Source: Tabrizicola oligotrophica (GTDB lineage: Bacteria > Pseudomonadota > Alphaproteobacteria > Rhodobacterales > Rhodobacteraceae). Taken from it: a stretch of 64,000 nt of DNA. Below the pieces are notes generated by a model, which saw only the letters and a list, made by a program, of their open reading frames with translations, was not told where the DNA came from and made no database searches. Made by a program: the position numbers and the translations under genes. The first letter of the stretch is position 1, and each line of letters starts with the position of its first letter. The DNA lies in NCBI RefSeq assembly GCF_011008935.1, contig NZ_JAAIVJ010000001.1:1-64000 (forward strand), given 5' to 3'. Below, one piece after another: positions 34,089 through 44,075 of this stretch.

Positions 34089-35447
34089 TCAGCCTGCGCC
34101 GAACATCTCTCCGACAAAGGCGGTAAGGTCGGGCATGTCCCGCACGCTCATGCCTTCCACCGCGGCCAGCTTGGAACGACTGGGCGCAATCGCCTGTGAG
34201 AAACCAAGTTTTGCCGCTTCTTTCAACCGGTTTTCGGTCTGCCCCACCGGACGCAGCGCGCCGGACAGGGAAATTTCGCCGAAAAGCACGCATTCGGCCG
34301 GGATCGCCACATCCTCGCGCGCCGAAACCAGCGCGGCGGCCAGCGCCAGGTCGGCGGCCGGTTCGGTGATCCGCATGCCGCCGGCGACGTTCAGAAACAC
34401 GTCAAGCCCGGTGAAGGGAATGCCGCAGCGCGCCTCCAGCACGGCAAGGATGGTGGAGAGCCGGCCCGAATCCAGCCCGACCACGGTGCGGCGCGGGGTG
34501 CCAAGGGGGGAGGGCGCGACCAGCGCCTGAATCTCGGTCAGCACGGGCCTTGTGCCCTCGATGCCGGCGAACACGGCGCTGCCGGGGCTGGGCTGGCCGC
34601 GTTCTGACAGGAACAGCGCCGAGGGGTTCAGCACCTGGGCCAACCCGCCGCCGGTCATCTCGAAGACGCCGATCTCGTCGGCCGGGCCGAAGCGGTTCTT
34701 CACTGCGCGCAGGATGCGGAACTGGTGGCCGCGCTCGCCTTCGAAATACAGCACGGTGTCGACCATATGCTCGACCACGCGGGGGCCGGCGATCTGGCCG
34801 TCCTTGGTCACATGGCCGACGATGATGATCGCAACGCCGCGTTTCTTGGCGAAAGTCACCAGCTCATGCGCGGCGCCCCGGACCTGACTGACTGAGCCGG
34901 GCGCGGCTTCGATATTGTCGAGCCACATGGTCTGGATCGAATCGATGATGGCAAGGCCGGGGCGTTCGGTCTCGAGCGTGGTCAGGATGTCGCGCAGGTT
35001 GGTTTCCGCGCCAAGGGCGACGGGCGCGTTCGCCAGCCCCAGCCGCTGGGCTCGCATCCGCACCTGCGCGCTGGCCTCCTCTCCCGAGATATAGAGGCAT
35101 TTCAGACCCTTGCGGGCGAAACTTGCAGCGGCTTGCAACAGCAGCGTCGACTTGCCGATCCCCGGATCACCGCCGACTAGGATCGCCGAGGCCGGCACCA
35201 GACCGCCGCCCAGCACCCGGTCCAGCTCGTCGATGCCCGAGGAGGCGCGCGGCGGCGGGGCTTCTTCGGTGGCAAGGTCGGTGAGGGCGATGGTGCGGCC
35301 CTTGCCGCCCAAGGCCTTGGGGCCGGCCGAGAGCGGCGCTTCCTCGATGATGGAATTCCACGCCCCGCAGGCGTCACAGCGCCCGGCCCATTTGCGATGC
35401 GCCGCCCCGCAGGACGAACAGGTGAAGGAGGGGCCGGCTTTGCTCAT
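34089..35447 (-). CDS. radA: DNA repair protein RadA
   Basis: A 452-residue RecA-like helicase that extends branches in recombination. The zinc finger is CSSCGAAHRKWAGRCDACG, Walker A is GGDPGIGKSTLL, the RadA hallmark is KNRFGPADEIGVFEM, and the C-terminal Lon-like domain includes GGMRITEPAADLALAAAL. It ends 18 bases before the cvpA start and likely shares its transcript with cvpA-purF. Confidence 0.97.
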   Translation of the reverse strand: MSKAGPSFTCSSCGAAHRKWAGRCDACGAWNSIIEEAPLSAGPKALGGKGRTIALTDLATEEAPPPRASSGIDELDRVLGGGLVPASAILVGGDPGIGKSTLLLQAAASFARKGLKCLYISGEEASAQVRMRAQRLGLANAPVALGAETNLRDILTTLETERPGLAIIDSIQTMWLDNIEAAPGSVSQVRGAAHELVTFAKKRGVAIIIVGHVTKDGQIAGPRVVEHMVDTVLYFEGERGHQFRILRAVKNRFGPADEIGVFEMTGGGLAQVLNPSALFLSERGQPSPGSAVFAGIEGTRPVLTEIQALVAPSPLGTPRRTVVGLDSGRLSTILAVLEARCGIPFTGLDVFLNVAGGMRITEPAADLALAAALVSAREDVAIPAECVLFGEISLSGALRPVGQTENRLKEAAKLGFSQAIAPSRSKLAAVEGMSVRDMPDLTAFVGEMFGAG

Positions 35448-35486
35448 GGCCCCTTCCTGCCGCGAAAGCCCGGCCGCGGCAAGCCT

Positions 35487-35906
35487 TTACCCGTGGCCGC
35501 GATGCGACAGCAGGAGCGAGGCCAGAATGCAGCCGGTGAAAAGATAAAGCCCCCAGGCGGTTTCAAGCGTCACCAGCCCGGCGCCTTTCACCAGCACGAT
35601 ATAGATGGCGAGCAGAAACACATCGGCCATGGCCAGCTTGCCCAGCACCTGCAGCGCCGGCAAGGTGCGCGGCAGCATCAGGCCGAAATCCACCAGCGCC
35701 AGCCCGATCACCTTGGCGATGGGGGCAAAGACCGCCAGAAAGGTGACCACCAGCGCCAGCGCCGCATCGGTCTCCCACAGCGATTGCAGCCCGGTGAGGA
35801 CCGAGATTTCCTCCATCCCGAAGATCGGCAGCACCGCCGCCCGCATCAGGGGCGCAAACCAGGCGACAGGGAACAGGATCAGGAGCGAGAGGTTCAGATA
35901 GCGCAT
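35487..35906 (-). CDS. paraquat-inducible protein A-like membrane protein
   Basis: A 139-residue membrane protein with four hydrophobic segments. PVAWFAPLMRAAVLPIFGMEEISVL near the start and KVIGLALVDFGLMLPR plus LGKLAMADVFLLAIYIVLVK are typical PqiA-domain features. It is half the length of E. coli PqiA, so it has one PqiA module. The start at 35906 begins at MRYLNLSLL. It lies downstream of mlaF and may assist MCE-type lipid transport, as PqiA does, but that is inference. Confidence 0.85.
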   Translation of the reverse strand: MRYLNLSLLILFPVAWFAPLMRAAVLPIFGMEEISVLTGLQSLWETDAALALVVTFLAVFAPIAKVIGLALVDFGLMLPRTLPALQVLGKLAMADVFLLAIYIVLVKGAGLVTLETAWGLYLFTGCILASLLLSHRGHG

Positions 35907-36056
35907 GGCCCGACCTCGCCGGTTGCGCAAGCCAAAGTCAAGCGCGGTTGCTGTCCCGGTTCCGGCAGCCCCGCACCTTCGGCGCGCGGCACTCTGCCGG
36001 AGTGAAGGCATGGCCAGGCGCCGGCCGGACTTGGGGCGATGGCAGGGGAACCGGCC

Positions 36057-36803
36057 TCAGCGAATGGCGGCAATCGGCCCTTCGGCCCGGCCATGGATGA
36101 ACTGCTGCAGATAGGGGTCGGGCGCGTTGTCCATCTCGGCCACCGGGCCGGTCCACTGGATCACCCCGTCATGCAGCATCGCCACCCGGTCGGCGATGGC
36201 GCGGACCGAGGACATGTCATGGGTGATGGTGATGGCGGTCGCGCCCATCTCGGTCACGATCTCGCGGATCAGATCGTTGATGACGCCGGCCATGATCGGA
36301 TCCAGCCCGGTGGTCGGTTCGTCGAAGAAGATGATCTCGGGCTGGGCAGCTATGGCGCGGGCAAGGCCAACGCGCTTTTGCATGCCGCCGGACAGCTCGG
36401 CCGGGAACAGATCGGCGGTTTCCGGCGTCAGGCCGACCCGGCGCAGCTTTTCGACCGCAATCGCGCGCGCCTCGGCCTTGGGCCGCTTCAAGGGGCCGCG
36501 CAGCAGGCGGAAGGCGACATTTTCCCAGACCCGCAGGCTGTCGAACAGTGCCCCGCCCTGAAACAGCATGCCGAACCGCGCCAGAAAGGCCTCGCGCTCG
36601 GCCGTGCGGACATCCTGCCCATCAAGCGTGATGAGCCCCTGATCGGGCTGCACGAGGCCAAGAATGCATTTCAGCAGCACGGATTTCCCGGTGCCGGACC
36701 CGCCGATGACCACCATCGACTGACCCTTGGGCACGACAAGATCAACGCCGGTCAGCACCTGCTTCGGGCCAAAGGCCTTGGTCACATGGGAAAGCGCAAT
36801 CAT
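36057..36803 (-). CDS. mlaF: Mla-type phospholipid ABC transporter ATPase
   Basis: A 248-residue ATPase with Walker A GGSGTGKSVLLK, Q-loop MLFQGGALFDSLRVWENVAF, signature LSGGMQKRVGLARAIA, Walker B EIIFFDEPTTGLDP and switch THDMSS. The GALFDSLxVxENV and GGMQKR sequences are typical of MlaF. Its ATG overlaps the mlaE stop by four bases. Partner MlaD is encoded 18 kb away. Confidence 0.93.
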   Translation of the reverse strand: MIALSHVTKAFGPKQVLTGVDLVVPKGQSMVVIGGSGTGKSVLLKCILGLVQPDQGLITLDGQDVRTAEREAFLARFGMLFQGGALFDSLRVWENVAFRLLRGPLKRPKAEARAIAVEKLRRVGLTPETADLFPAELSGGMQKRVGLARAIAAQPEIIFFDEPTTGLDPIMAGVINDLIREIVTEMGATAITITHDMSSVRAIADRVAMLHDGVIQWTGPVAEMDNAPDPYLQQFIHGRAEGPIAAIR

Positions 36804-37576
36804 GATCCGAACATCACCGAAGTCAGCAGGAAGTTGGCGGCGAGAATCAGGATCGAGGCGGCGGCGACGGCGGTCTTGGTGGCTTGACCCACCCCCATCG
36901 CGCCGCGCCCCGAGGCCATGCCGTGATAGCAGCCGATCAGCGTGGCGATGCAGCCAAACACCGCGCCCTTGATGAGCGAGGAGACCACATCGGCGCTTTC
37001 CAGAAAATCCAGCGTGTTCTGGATATAGGTCGCCTTGTTGAAGCCAAGCTGCCCCGTGGCCACCAGAAAGCCGCCCATGATGCCGATGATGTCGCCGACG
37101 GCAACCAGCAGCGGCACCGTCAGCGTCCCTGCAAGAACGCGCGGAACCGTCAGGTATTTCAACGGGTTGGTAGACAAGGTTACCAGGGCGTCGATCTGCT
37201 CTGTCACCTTCATCGTGGCGATTTCGGCGGCGATGGAGGAGGTGACGCGCGCCGCGATCATCAGGCCGACCAGCACGGGGCCCAGTTCGCGCACCATGCC
37301 GATGGCGACGATCTGCGGCACCACCGCCTCGGCGTTGAACCGCTGGCCGCCGGCGTAGATCTGCAAGGCCAGCGCACCGCCGGTGAAGATCGCAGTCAGC
37401 CCGACCACCGGCAGCGACAGCCAGCCGACATGCAGGAGCGCGGCAAGGAACTCGCGGGTGTAGAACGGCGGGCGCACCAGGCTTGCCAGCGTCTGGACGG
37501 CATAGAGCGCCACCCGGCCAAAGGCGGCCAGAACCGCCAGAACCGGACGGCCGAGGGCCGCGAGAAAGCCTGTCAC
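36800..37576 (-). CDS. mlaE: Mla-type phospholipid ABC transporter permease
   Basis: A 258-residue inner-membrane permease. The segments [43 protein letters not shown] and [21 protein letters not shown] are the conserved MlaE core. It moves phospholipid between MlaD and the inner membrane with MlaF. Its start overlaps the alr stop by four bases and its stop overlaps mlaF, so alr-mlaE-mlaF are coupled. Confidence 0.94.
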   Translation of the reverse strand: MTGFLAALGRPVLAVLAAFGRVALYAVQTLASLVRPPFYTREFLAALLHVGWLSLPVVGLTAIFTGGALALQIYAGGQRFNAEAVVPQIVAIGMVRELGPVLVGLMIAARVTSSIAAEIATMKVTEQIDALVTLSTNPLKYLTVPRVLAGTLTVPLLVAVGDIIGIMGGFLVATGQLGFNKATYIQNTLDFLESADVVSSLIKGAVFGCIATLIGCYHGMASGRGAMGVGQATKTAVAAASILILAANFLLTSVMFGS

Positions 37577-38622
37577 GCGCCGCCCTCGACATAGCGCCGC
37601 GAATAGCGGGCGCCGAGATGGGTCAGGATTTCATAGCCGATGGTGCCGGCGCTGTCGGCCAGATCGTCAACGCCCTGATGCGGCCCGAGAATGTCGAGAT
37701 AGCGCGGAATCTCGGTCAGATGGCTGATGTCGGCGGTGATGAGATCCATCGACACCCGACCGACCAGCGGGCAGGGGGTGGAGCCATCCCAGAGGATCGC
37801 GGCGTTTGACAGCGTCCGCATCAACCCGTCGGCGTAGCCCGCGGCCAGCGTGGCGATGACCGAGGGCCGCTCTGCCACCCAGGCGCAGGAATAGCCCACC
37901 GGCTCGCCGGCGGCGACCTCGCGGGTCTGGATGATCGGCAGCGACAGCGTGGTGACCGGCAGCGCCGCCTCATAGGGCCGCCCGCCATAAAGCCCGACGC
38001 CGGGACGGGTCAGGTCGAAGTGATAGCGCGGACCAAGCAGGATGCCGCCGGTCGCCGCAAAGGAGCGCGGCACGCCGCTGCCGTCGGTCATGGCATGGAA
38101 CCGCGCCAGTTGATGTTCGTTCAGCGGATGATCCGGGTCATCGGCGCAGGCGAGATGCGACATCAGAAGCTCGGGCCCGGCGTCCAGCACATAGGGCGCG
38201 ACTGCCTCCCACTCCATCTCGTCCATGCCGAGCCGGTTCATCCCGGTGTTGAGCTGAACGCCAAAGGCGTGGCCGGGCAGGGCCTCCAGATGCCGCGTGA
38301 CCTGATCGAGGCTGTTCAGCATCGGTGTCAGGTCAAGATCGCCGATCATGTCGGTGTCGCCCGCCATGTGGCCCGACAGGATGTTGATCTGCGGACCGGG
38401 GCCCAGCGCCTGCCGGACGACGGCGCCTTCCTCGGCGGCGGCGACGAAGAAGCGCCGGGCGCCGGCGCGGGCCAGCGCCTGCGCGACCCGTTTGGCGCCA
38501 AGGCCATAGGCGTCGGCCTTGATGACGGCGGCGGTCTGCACGCCCGAGGCCGAAGCCCGGTCAAGCGCGCGCCAGTTGGCGGCAATGGCGTCGAGATCAA
38601 TGGTGAGGTGTGCTGTGGACAT
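37573..38622 (-). CDS. alr: alanine racemase
   Basis: A 349-residue PLP enzyme making D-alanine for peptidoglycan. The PLP lysine is K35 in [21 protein letters not shown] and [12 protein letters not shown] follow; [24 protein letters not shown] contains the probable second catalytic tyrosine region. The start at 38622 gives the usual [20 protein letters not shown]-terminus. It is translationally coupled to mlaE. Confidence 0.96.
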   Translation of the reverse strand: MSTAHLTIDLDAIAANWRALDRASASGVQTAAVIKADAYGLGAKRVAQALARAGARRFFVAAAEEGAVVRQALGPGPQINILSGHMAGDTDMIGDLDLTPMLNSLDQVTRHLEALPGHAFGVQLNTGMNRLGMDEMEWEAVAPYVLDAGPELLMSHLACADDPDHPLNEHQLARFHAMTDGSGVPRSFAATGGILLGPRYHFDLTRPGVGLYGGRPYEAALPVTTLSLPIIQTREVAAGEPVGYSCAWVAERPSVIATLAAGYADGLMRTLSNAAILWDGSTPCPLVGRVSMDLITADISHLTEIPRYLDILGPHQGVDDLADSAGTIGYEILTHLGARYSRRYVEGGA

Positions 38623-38671
38623 GGGCAGGGGTTTTGACAGGCGGGGCTGTAGGGTCAAGAGAAATTTCAAA

Positions 38672-38800
38672 TACGGGGGCCGCCTCGGGGGGCATCGAGC
38701 CCCCGCTCGGCGGCGTTGCCACGGTAAGACCGGATGGCGCGGGCGATTTGCCGCCGCGGATGCCTCCGGCGGGGATATTTTGACCACGTTGAAGGCGCAG
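38672..38800 (-). repeat. dispersed GGGATATTTG element, copy B
   Basis: Between dnaB and alr. The end TGCCTCCGGCGGGGATATTT at 38761-38780 followed by GTTGAAGG matches copies C and D. The upstream part has GGGGGGCATCGAGCCCCC hairpin sequence and TTTCAAATACGGGG as a partial inverted end. On the coding (minus) strand it directly follows the dnaB stop. Confidence 0.6.
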
Positions 38801-38820
38801 GCCCGACAGGGGGGCCGCGG

Positions 38821-40320
38821 TCAGAACCCGACGTCGCGGTGGCCGTCGCTCTGGTAGTCGCGCGCCAGATTGCCGAAGCGGGTGAACCTGCCCTCGAACG
38901 ACAGCTCCACCGTGCCGATCGGGCCGTGGCGCTGCTTGCCGATGATGACTTCGGCGGTGCCATGCACCCGGTTCATCTTGTCGAGCCATTCGGGAAAGCG
39001 CGGATCGTCTTCCGGCGGCTTCAGCCGTTCGTGATAGTATTCGTCGCGGTAGACGAACATCACCACATCGGCGTCCTGCTCGATCGAGCCCGATTCGCGC
39101 AGGTCGGAGAGTTGCGGGCGCTTGTCGTCGCGGCTTTCCACGGTCCGGCTCAGCTGCGACAGCGCGATCACCGGGATGTTCAGTTCCTTGGCGATGGCCT
39201 TCAGCCCCTGGGTGATTTCCGACACTTCCTGCACCCGGTTTTCGCCCTTTGACGACGAACCTTTCAGCAGTTGCAGGTAGTCGATCACCAGGCAATCGAG
39301 GCCATGGGTGCGCTTCAGGCGGCGCGCACGGGCGGCGACCTGCGAAATCGGCAAGGCGGGCGTGTCGTCGATGTACAAGGGGCAGGATTCCAGCGCCTTG
39401 GCGGCATCGACGAAGCGGCGGAATTCGTGTTCTTCCATGTTGCCGCGGCGGATCTGTTCGGAGGGGACTTCCGAGGCTTCCGACAGGATACGGGCGGCGA
39501 GTTGCTCGGCGCTCATTTCAAGGCTGAAGAACCCGACGACGCCGCCTTCGACCGCGCCGTCGCCACCGTCATGGGTGCGGCCGCGCTTGTAGGCCTTGGC
39601 GATGTTGAAGGCGACGTTGGTCGCAAGCGAGGTCTTGCCCATCGACGGGCGTCCGGCGAGGATCAGCAGGTCGGAAGGGTGCAGCCCGCCAAGCTTCTTG
39701 TCGAGGTCGATCAGCCCGGTGGAAATCCCCGACAGCCCGCCGCCGCGCTGGTAGGCGGCATTGGCGGTGTTCACCGCCTCGACTGCCGCCTTCAGGAAGG
39801 ACTGGAAGCCGCGTTCGGCCACGCCCTGTTCGCCGAGCTTGTAAAGCGCCTGTTCGGCTTCGGTGATCTGCTCGCGCGGCTCGGAGGCGAGGTCAACCTT
39901 GGCGGCCTTGGCCGAGATGTCGCGGCCCAGCGAAATGAGTTCGCGCCGCACCGCCAGATCATAGATCATCTGGGCATAGTCGCGCGCGGCAAAGGCCGAA
40001 ATCGCCGCACCGGCGAGACGGACGAGATAGGCCGGCCCGCCCAGTTCCTTCAGGCCCTCGTCATCCTCGAAGAATGGCTTCAGCGTGACGGGCGAGGCCA
40101 GCGCGTTCTTCTGGATGCGCGCCGAGGCCTTTTCGAAGATGCGGGCATGGACCGGGTCGAAGAAATGCTCGGCCTTCACCAGCGCGGCGATGCGGTCATA
40201 GACATCGTTGTTGGTCAGGATCGCGCCGAGAAGCTGCTGCTCGGCTTCGATGTTGTGGGGCAGGGCCTCGGGTTCGGCATTGGGATGGGCAGAGATCGGC
40301 AGGCGGGCGACGTCGTTCAT
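38821..40320 (-). CDS. dnaB: replicative DNA helicase
   Basis: A 499-residue hexameric helicase. The N-terminal domain starts at PHNIEAEQQLLGAIL. The RecA-like domain has Walker A GRPSMGKTSLATN, Walker B-like LDCLVIDYLQLL, and VIALSQLSRTVESRDDKRP with ADVVMFVYRDEYY. An insertion around RGRTHDGGDGAVEGGVVGFF follows Walker A, as in other alphaproteobacterial DnaB. The long upstream gap contains DnaA-box-like 9-mers. Confidence 0.97.
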   Translation of the reverse strand: MNDVARLPISAHPNAEPEALPHNIEAEQQLLGAILTNNDVYDRIAALVKAEHFFDPVHARIFEKASARIQKNALASPVTLKPFFEDDEGLKELGGPAYLVRLAGAAISAFAARDYAQMIYDLAVRRELISLGRDISAKAAKVDLASEPREQITEAEQALYKLGEQGVAERGFQSFLKAAVEAVNTANAAYQRGGGLSGISTGLIDLDKKLGGLHPSDLLILAGRPSMGKTSLATNVAFNIAKAYKRGRTHDGGDGAVEGGVVGFFSLEMSAEQLAARILSEASEVPSEQIRRGNMEEHEFRRFVDAAKALESCPLYIDDTPALPISQVAARARRLKRTHGLDCLVIDYLQLLKGSSSKGENRVQEVSEITQGLKAIAKELNIPVIALSQLSRTVESRDDKRPQLSDLRESGSIEQDADVVMFVYRDEYYHERLKPPEDDPRFPEWLDKMNRVHGTAEVIIGKQRHGPIGTVELSFEGRFTRFGNLARDYQSDGHRDVGF

Positions 40321-40344
40321 GGGGATCCTCGGGCTGCGCCTGTG

Positions 40345-40515
40345 TTATCCGCATCGGACCGGTCAAGGCAATCGGCTCAAAAGCCTGTGGACAAGCCGGC
40401 GCCGGCCTCGGGGTCATGGTGGTGGCGCGCGGCAAGCCTACCACATCTTGTGGCCGAAGGGGGGAACTTCCGGCGCCGCGCGATTCGAGCCGGGCTTGTC
40501 CCCAATTCATCCACA
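40345..40515. promoter_or_regulatory. three DnaA-box-like 9-mers upstream of dnaB
   Basis: In the 256-bp gap between dnaB and pyrE, TTATCCGCA (40345-40353, plus), TTGTCCACA (40394-40386, minus) and TCATCCACA (40507-40515, plus) each differ by one base from TTATCCACA. They could bind DnaA and link dnaB expression to replication. No AT-rich unwinding region or neighbouring oriC marker is visible, so an origin is not claimed. Confidence 0.35.
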
Positions 40516-40576
40516 GCGCTGTCCCGGAGGGTGTCCACCGGGCATTTGCGCCGCTGTGCCGCCGTCGCGCAGGGGG

Positions 40577-41254
40577 TTATCTGGCGCGCGCTGCCTGCCA
40601 GGCGCGGGGATCGTTCAGGAACGCCTCAACCTCGGTCAGGGTCTTTTCGTCAAACGAGCCTTGGGCGCGGGCCTCGGCCAGCACGTCCCACCAGGTGCAC
40701 AGGTGATGCAGCGCGACGCCGTGGTCGGCCAACCGCTGGGTGGTTTCGGGGAAGATGCCGTAGTAGAAGATCACCGCGGTATGGGCGCAAGTCGCCCCGG
40801 TCTCGCGGATCGCATCGACGAAGGACAGTTTCGAGCCGCCGTCGGTGGTCAGATCCTCGACCAGTAGCACGCGCTGGCCCTCGGTCATCGCCCCTTCGAT
40901 GCGGGCGTTGCGGCCATAGCCCTTGGGTTTCTTGCGGACATAGGTCATCGGCAGCGCCATGCGCTCGGCCACCAGCGCGGCAAAGGGGATGCCGGCCGTC
41001 TCGCCGCCGGCGATGTTGTCAAAGGCCTCGAAGCCCGCGTTGCGCATCACCGTGACGGTCAGGAAATCCATCAGCGCCGAGCGGATGCGCGGAAAGGAGA
41101 TCAGCTTGCGGCAGTCGATGTAGGTCGGCGAGGGCAGGCCCGAGGCCAGCGTGAAGGGCGTTTCGGCGTTGAAATGCACCGCCTTGATTTCCAGAAGCGC
41201 GCGGGCGGTCAGGCGGGCGATTTCTTCTGCGGGCGGGAAGGCAGTGGGGATCAT
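40577..41254 (-). CDS. pyrE: orotate phosphoribosyltransferase
   Basis: A 225-residue enzyme converting orotate and PRPP to [22 protein letters not shown] is the substrate region, [17 protein letters not shown] the catalytic loop, and [20 protein letters not shown] the PRPP motif. The start at 41254 is taken because AGAGAG precedes it. pyrC lies upstream on the same strand, separated by a dispersed repeat. Confidence 0.96.
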   Translation of the reverse strand: MIPTAFPPAEEIARLTARALLEIKAVHFNAETPFTLASGLPSPTYIDCRKLISFPRIRSALMDFLTVTVMRNAGFEAFDNIAGGETAGIPFAALVAERMALPMTYVRKKPKGYGRNARIEGAMTEGQRVLLVEDLTTDGGSKLSFVDAIRETGATCAHTAVIFYYGIFPETTQRLADHGVALHHLCTWWDVLAEARAQGSFDEKTLTEVEAFLNDPRAWQAARAR

Positions 41255-41276
41255 GGCAGCTCTCTTTCGGGTAAGG

Positions 41277-41359
41277 CTTTCATACTGGCTCAAATATCCC
41301 CCGCGGAGCGTCCGGCCTTGGCCGCAGGAGCCTCCGGCGGGGATATTTGGGCCAGTGCG
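41277..41359 (-). repeat. dispersed GGGATATTTG element, copy C (inverted pair)
   Basis: This copy is a full inverted repeat. The left arm reads CATACTGGCTCAAATATCCC then CCGCGGAG, and the right arm reads CCTCCGGCGGGGATATTTGG then GCCAGTGCGAA. It fills the whole pyrC-pyrE gap, starting four bases after the pyrC stop on the coding strand. The transcript could form a long hairpin, so it may act as a terminator or stability element. Confidence 0.7.
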
Positions 41360-41362
41360 AAA

Positions 41363-42406
41363 TCAGCTTTCCACATGCCAATGCACGGGGAAGCCGGGGT
41401 TGAAGACGGTGACAGGGCCGACCTCGGTCAGGATCTTTTCCGGGAAGGCTTGCGGCAGTTCGTGTTTCACCAGCCGGAGCGTCGTGTCATTGGCCGGCAG
41501 GCGGTAGAAGGCCGGGCCATGGAGCGAGGCGAAGCCCTCCAGCCGGTCGAGCGCGCCGTCCTCCTCGAAGACATGGGCGAGAAGCGCCATGGTGTTGGTC
41601 GCGGTGAAGCAGCCGGCGCAGCCGCAGGCATGTTCCTTCAGCGCGTCGACATGCGGGGCGGAATCGGTGCCGAGGAAGAAGCAGGTCTCGCCGCCCGTCG
41701 CCGCCCGGCGCAGGGCCAGCCGGTGATGTTCGCGCTTGGCGACCGGCAGGCAGTAGTAATGCGGCTTGATGCCGCCGACGAGGATGTGGTTGCGGTTGAT
41801 GATCAGGTGATGCGTGGTGATCGTCGCGCCCAGATTGGGGCCGCCGGCGCGGGCATAATCGGCGCCTTCCTCGGTCGTGATATGTTCCATCACCACCCGC
41901 AATTCGGGCAGGCGGCGGCGCAAGGGATCGAGCACAGAGTCGATGAACACCGCCTCGCGGTCGAAGATGTCGACCTCTGCCGTCACCACTTCGCCGTGGG
42001 TGCACAAGGGCAGGCCGATCTCGGCCATCTTTTCCAGAACCGGCATGACGCGGGCAATGTCGCGCACCCCGCCGTGCGAATTGGTCGTGGCGCCGGCCGG
42101 ATACAGCTTGACCGCCTTCACAAGGCCTGAGGCATGGGCGGCGGCGACATCGGCCGGGTCGGTGTCTTCGGTCAGGTAAAGCGTCATCAGCGGTTCGAAC
42201 ACCGCGCCTGCGGGCAGGGCGGCGAGGATGCGCTCGCGGTAGGCGGCGGCATGGGCCGCGGTCACCACCGGCGGCACCAGGTTCGGCATGATGATGGCGC
42301 GGGCGAAATGCCGGGTGGTTTCCGGCAAGACGGCGCGCAGCATGGCGCCATCGCGCAGGTGCAGGTGCCAGTCGTCGGGGCGGCGGAGGGTCAGGCTTTG
42401 TGTCAT
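41363..42406 (-). CDS. pyrC: dihydroorotase
   Basis: A 347-residue zinc amidohydrolase of the class II (E. coli PyrC) type. [10 protein letters not shown] gives the first metal histidines, [15 protein letters not shown] holds the lysine that becomes carboxylated, LCTHGEV and MEHITTEEG supply further ligands, and FLGTDSAPH holds the catalytic aspartate. It catalyses carbamoyl-aspartate cyclisation in pyrimidine synthesis and is paired with pyrE. Confidence 0.97.
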   Translation of the reverse strand: MTQSLTLRRPDDWHLHLRDGAMLRAVLPETTRHFARAIIMPNLVPPVVTAAHAAAYRERILAALPAGAVFEPLMTLYLTEDTDPADVAAAHASGLVKAVKLYPAGATTNSHGGVRDIARVMPVLEKMAEIGLPLCTHGEVVTAEVDIFDREAVFIDSVLDPLRRRLPELRVVMEHITTEEGADYARAGGPNLGATITTHHLIINRNHILVGGIKPHYYCLPVAKREHHRLALRRAATGGETCFFLGTDSAPHVDALKEHACGCAGCFTATNTMALLAHVFEEDGALDRLEGFASLHGPAFYRLPANDTTLRLVKHELPQAFPEKILTEVGPVTVFNPGFPVHWHVES

Positions 42407-42544
42407 GGCCAAAGCCCTTAAGCCAAAGCCGGATCGCTTTCCAGCCCGTTGCCATGGCAGGGCGCGATTGCGACCAATTTCCCCCTTTCGCCGGGCGCCC
42501 GGAGCAGGGCAATCTGGCCGCAGCGCAACCGGAGAGCCCTGCCC

Positions 42545-42853
42545 ATGTTCCTGCCCAGCCCTTTCGACTATTGGCGTGCCTCGCTTGAGGCGGGGCAGAT
42601 CCTTGTCGAATCGCAGATGGTCATCGGCCTGCGGCTGGCGGGCTTTGCCGGCTGCTGGCCGATCGGGCAGGGCGAGGCGGGCCGGATGATCGGCGAGAAG
42701 CTGACGGCGGGGGTGCTGGCGGGACAGGCGGCCATGCGCGCCGGCCTTGCCGGGGGCAGCCCGGCCGAGATCGCGCTGGCGGCGATGCAGCCGGTGCGGC
42801 GGCGCACCCGGGCCAATGCCCGCCGCCTGTCGCAACGGGCGGGGGCGGCGTGA
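42545..42853 (+). CDS. small conserved protein of unknown function
   Basis: A 102-residue protein beginning [20 protein letters not shown], with GGAGAG ten bases upstream. It is helical and Ala/Gly-rich, with [19 protein letters not shown] in the middle and a basic Arg-rich tail. Similar proteins in this bacterial group are sometimes labelled antifreeze protein, a name without functional support. A phasin-like or membrane-surface helix protein is possible. It is divergent from pyrC. Confidence 0.65.
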   Translation: MFLPSPFDYWRASLEAGQILVESQMVIGLRLAGFAGCWPIGQGEAGRMIGEKLTAGVLAGQAAMRAGLAGGSPAEIALAAMQPVRRRTRANARRLSQRAGAA

Positions 42854-42980
42854 GAGCGGCGGCGGCCTTTGGCACTGTGGACCACCCTGCAGTGCTGGCG
42901 TGACGCCGCGCGGCAAACCGGGGTGCCGAGCGGCGAGGTGATCTGGTCCGGATTGCCCGTGCGCTACGGCTGCAGCGCCG

Positions 42981-43904
42981 TCATGCCTGCCCTTCGCCCG
43001 TCAGCTTGGCCAGACGCCGCGCGAAATGCGGGGCCTTCAACCGCCGCGTGACCGAGCGGCAGATCGCGATGGCGCGATCGCGCTTGCGGGCGTTCTCGAC
43101 CCGGTCGAGCAGCGAGCGCAGATAGGGCGAGAACGCCCGGCGCTTGCGCCAGGCAAGGGCAAAGGCCTGTCGGGTCAGCTTGCCATCCATCGCCAGATCA
43201 ATGAGCTGCGCCAGGATGCCCATGTTCCGCAGCCCCCATTCGATGCGCTCGCCCATCAGGGGGGCATTCAGCCGCGTCACCCAGGGCGCGCGGAACAGCG
43301 CCGCATGCATCGCCTCTTCGCGCAGGGTCAGATCGTGGATCACCACGACATTGCCCGCCCCTTCCAGCATGTCCGGCGCATAGCCATAGCGCGAGGTGAA
43401 ATCCAGCCGCCGCGCCGCCAGATCGCGGCGGTCCCAGGCAACCTCGGGGCCGGCCAGCGTGGCGCGCGGGCTGATCGCCAGAACCTGCGCTCCCGGCGCG
43501 GTGACGGCAAAGGCGCAGGCCGCGTGGCCGCCATGGCCATGGCCATAGAACAGCACCCGGTCGAAATCCTCGAAGAAGGCGTCATCGACCAGGCGGTCGA
43601 AATGGCGGTAGACTGTCTCGTCGCGATAATGGCTGTCGCCGTCGGCGATCAGGCACAGATGCGACCAGCCCCGTTCCCGCGCAAAGCCATGACCCCAGGG
43701 CATGCCAGCCTCGCTGGACAGAATCGGGTCCAGCTGTTCGAAGGTGACGAAAAGCGTGGTGCCGGCATCTTCGAACAGCGCCCAGTGCCGGGCGCCCAGC
43801 GCTTCGAAATGCCCTTCCTCGGCGGTCAGGTCTTCCAGCCGTTCGAACAGGGCCGCACGCGCAGCACTGACAGCCGTTTCAGAAGAGGAATCAATATCGG
43901 TCAT
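42981..43904 (-). CDS. conserved protein with alpha/beta-hydrolase-like motif
   Basis: A 307-residue protein. [19 protein letters not shown] carries a GxGxG-like turn where a hydrolase nucleophile elbow would be, but the central residue is Gly-His rather than a clear Ser, so catalysis is doubtful. Other landmarks are [19 protein letters not shown] and [23 protein letters not shown]. Relatives are often labelled phosphoadenosine phosphosulfate reductase, but the CysH motifs are absent. The start is the ATG at 43904. It may act with the adjacent glycosyltransferase-like gene, but this is speculation. Confidence 0.7.
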   Translation of the reverse strand: MTDIDSSSETAVSAARAALFERLEDLTAEEGHFEALGARHWALFEDAGTTLFVTFEQLDPILSSEAGMPWGHGFARERGWSHLCLIADGDSHYRDETVYRHFDRLVDDAFFEDFDRVLFYGHGHGGHAACAFAVTAPGAQVLAISPRATLAGPEVAWDRRDLAARRLDFTSRYGYAPDMLEGAGNVVVIHDLTLREEAMHAALFRAPWVTRLNAPLMGERIEWGLRNMGILAQLIDLAMDGKLTRQAFALAWRKRRAFSPYLRSLLDRVENARKRDRAIAICRSVTRRLKAPHFARRLAKLTGEGQA

Positions 43905-44075
43905 CTTGAAACTTTCCGGCAGGGCCAGAGGCGGTGGCCTGAAGCGCGACAACACGTCCCGCCTTGCCGATATTGTCCCGCGCAGGCGCGGTGGAAGCAA
44001 GGCAGGATCGTGGCGCTTTGTTCCGATCCGGTAAACAGTCGGCGGCGATCGTTTCCAGCGGGATTAGGCCCCGGC

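Noticed and set aside
40321-40576. Possible chromosomal origin
   Set aside because: There are three near-boxes but no AT-rich unwinding element and no usual oriC neighbours; dnaB is not an oriC marker.
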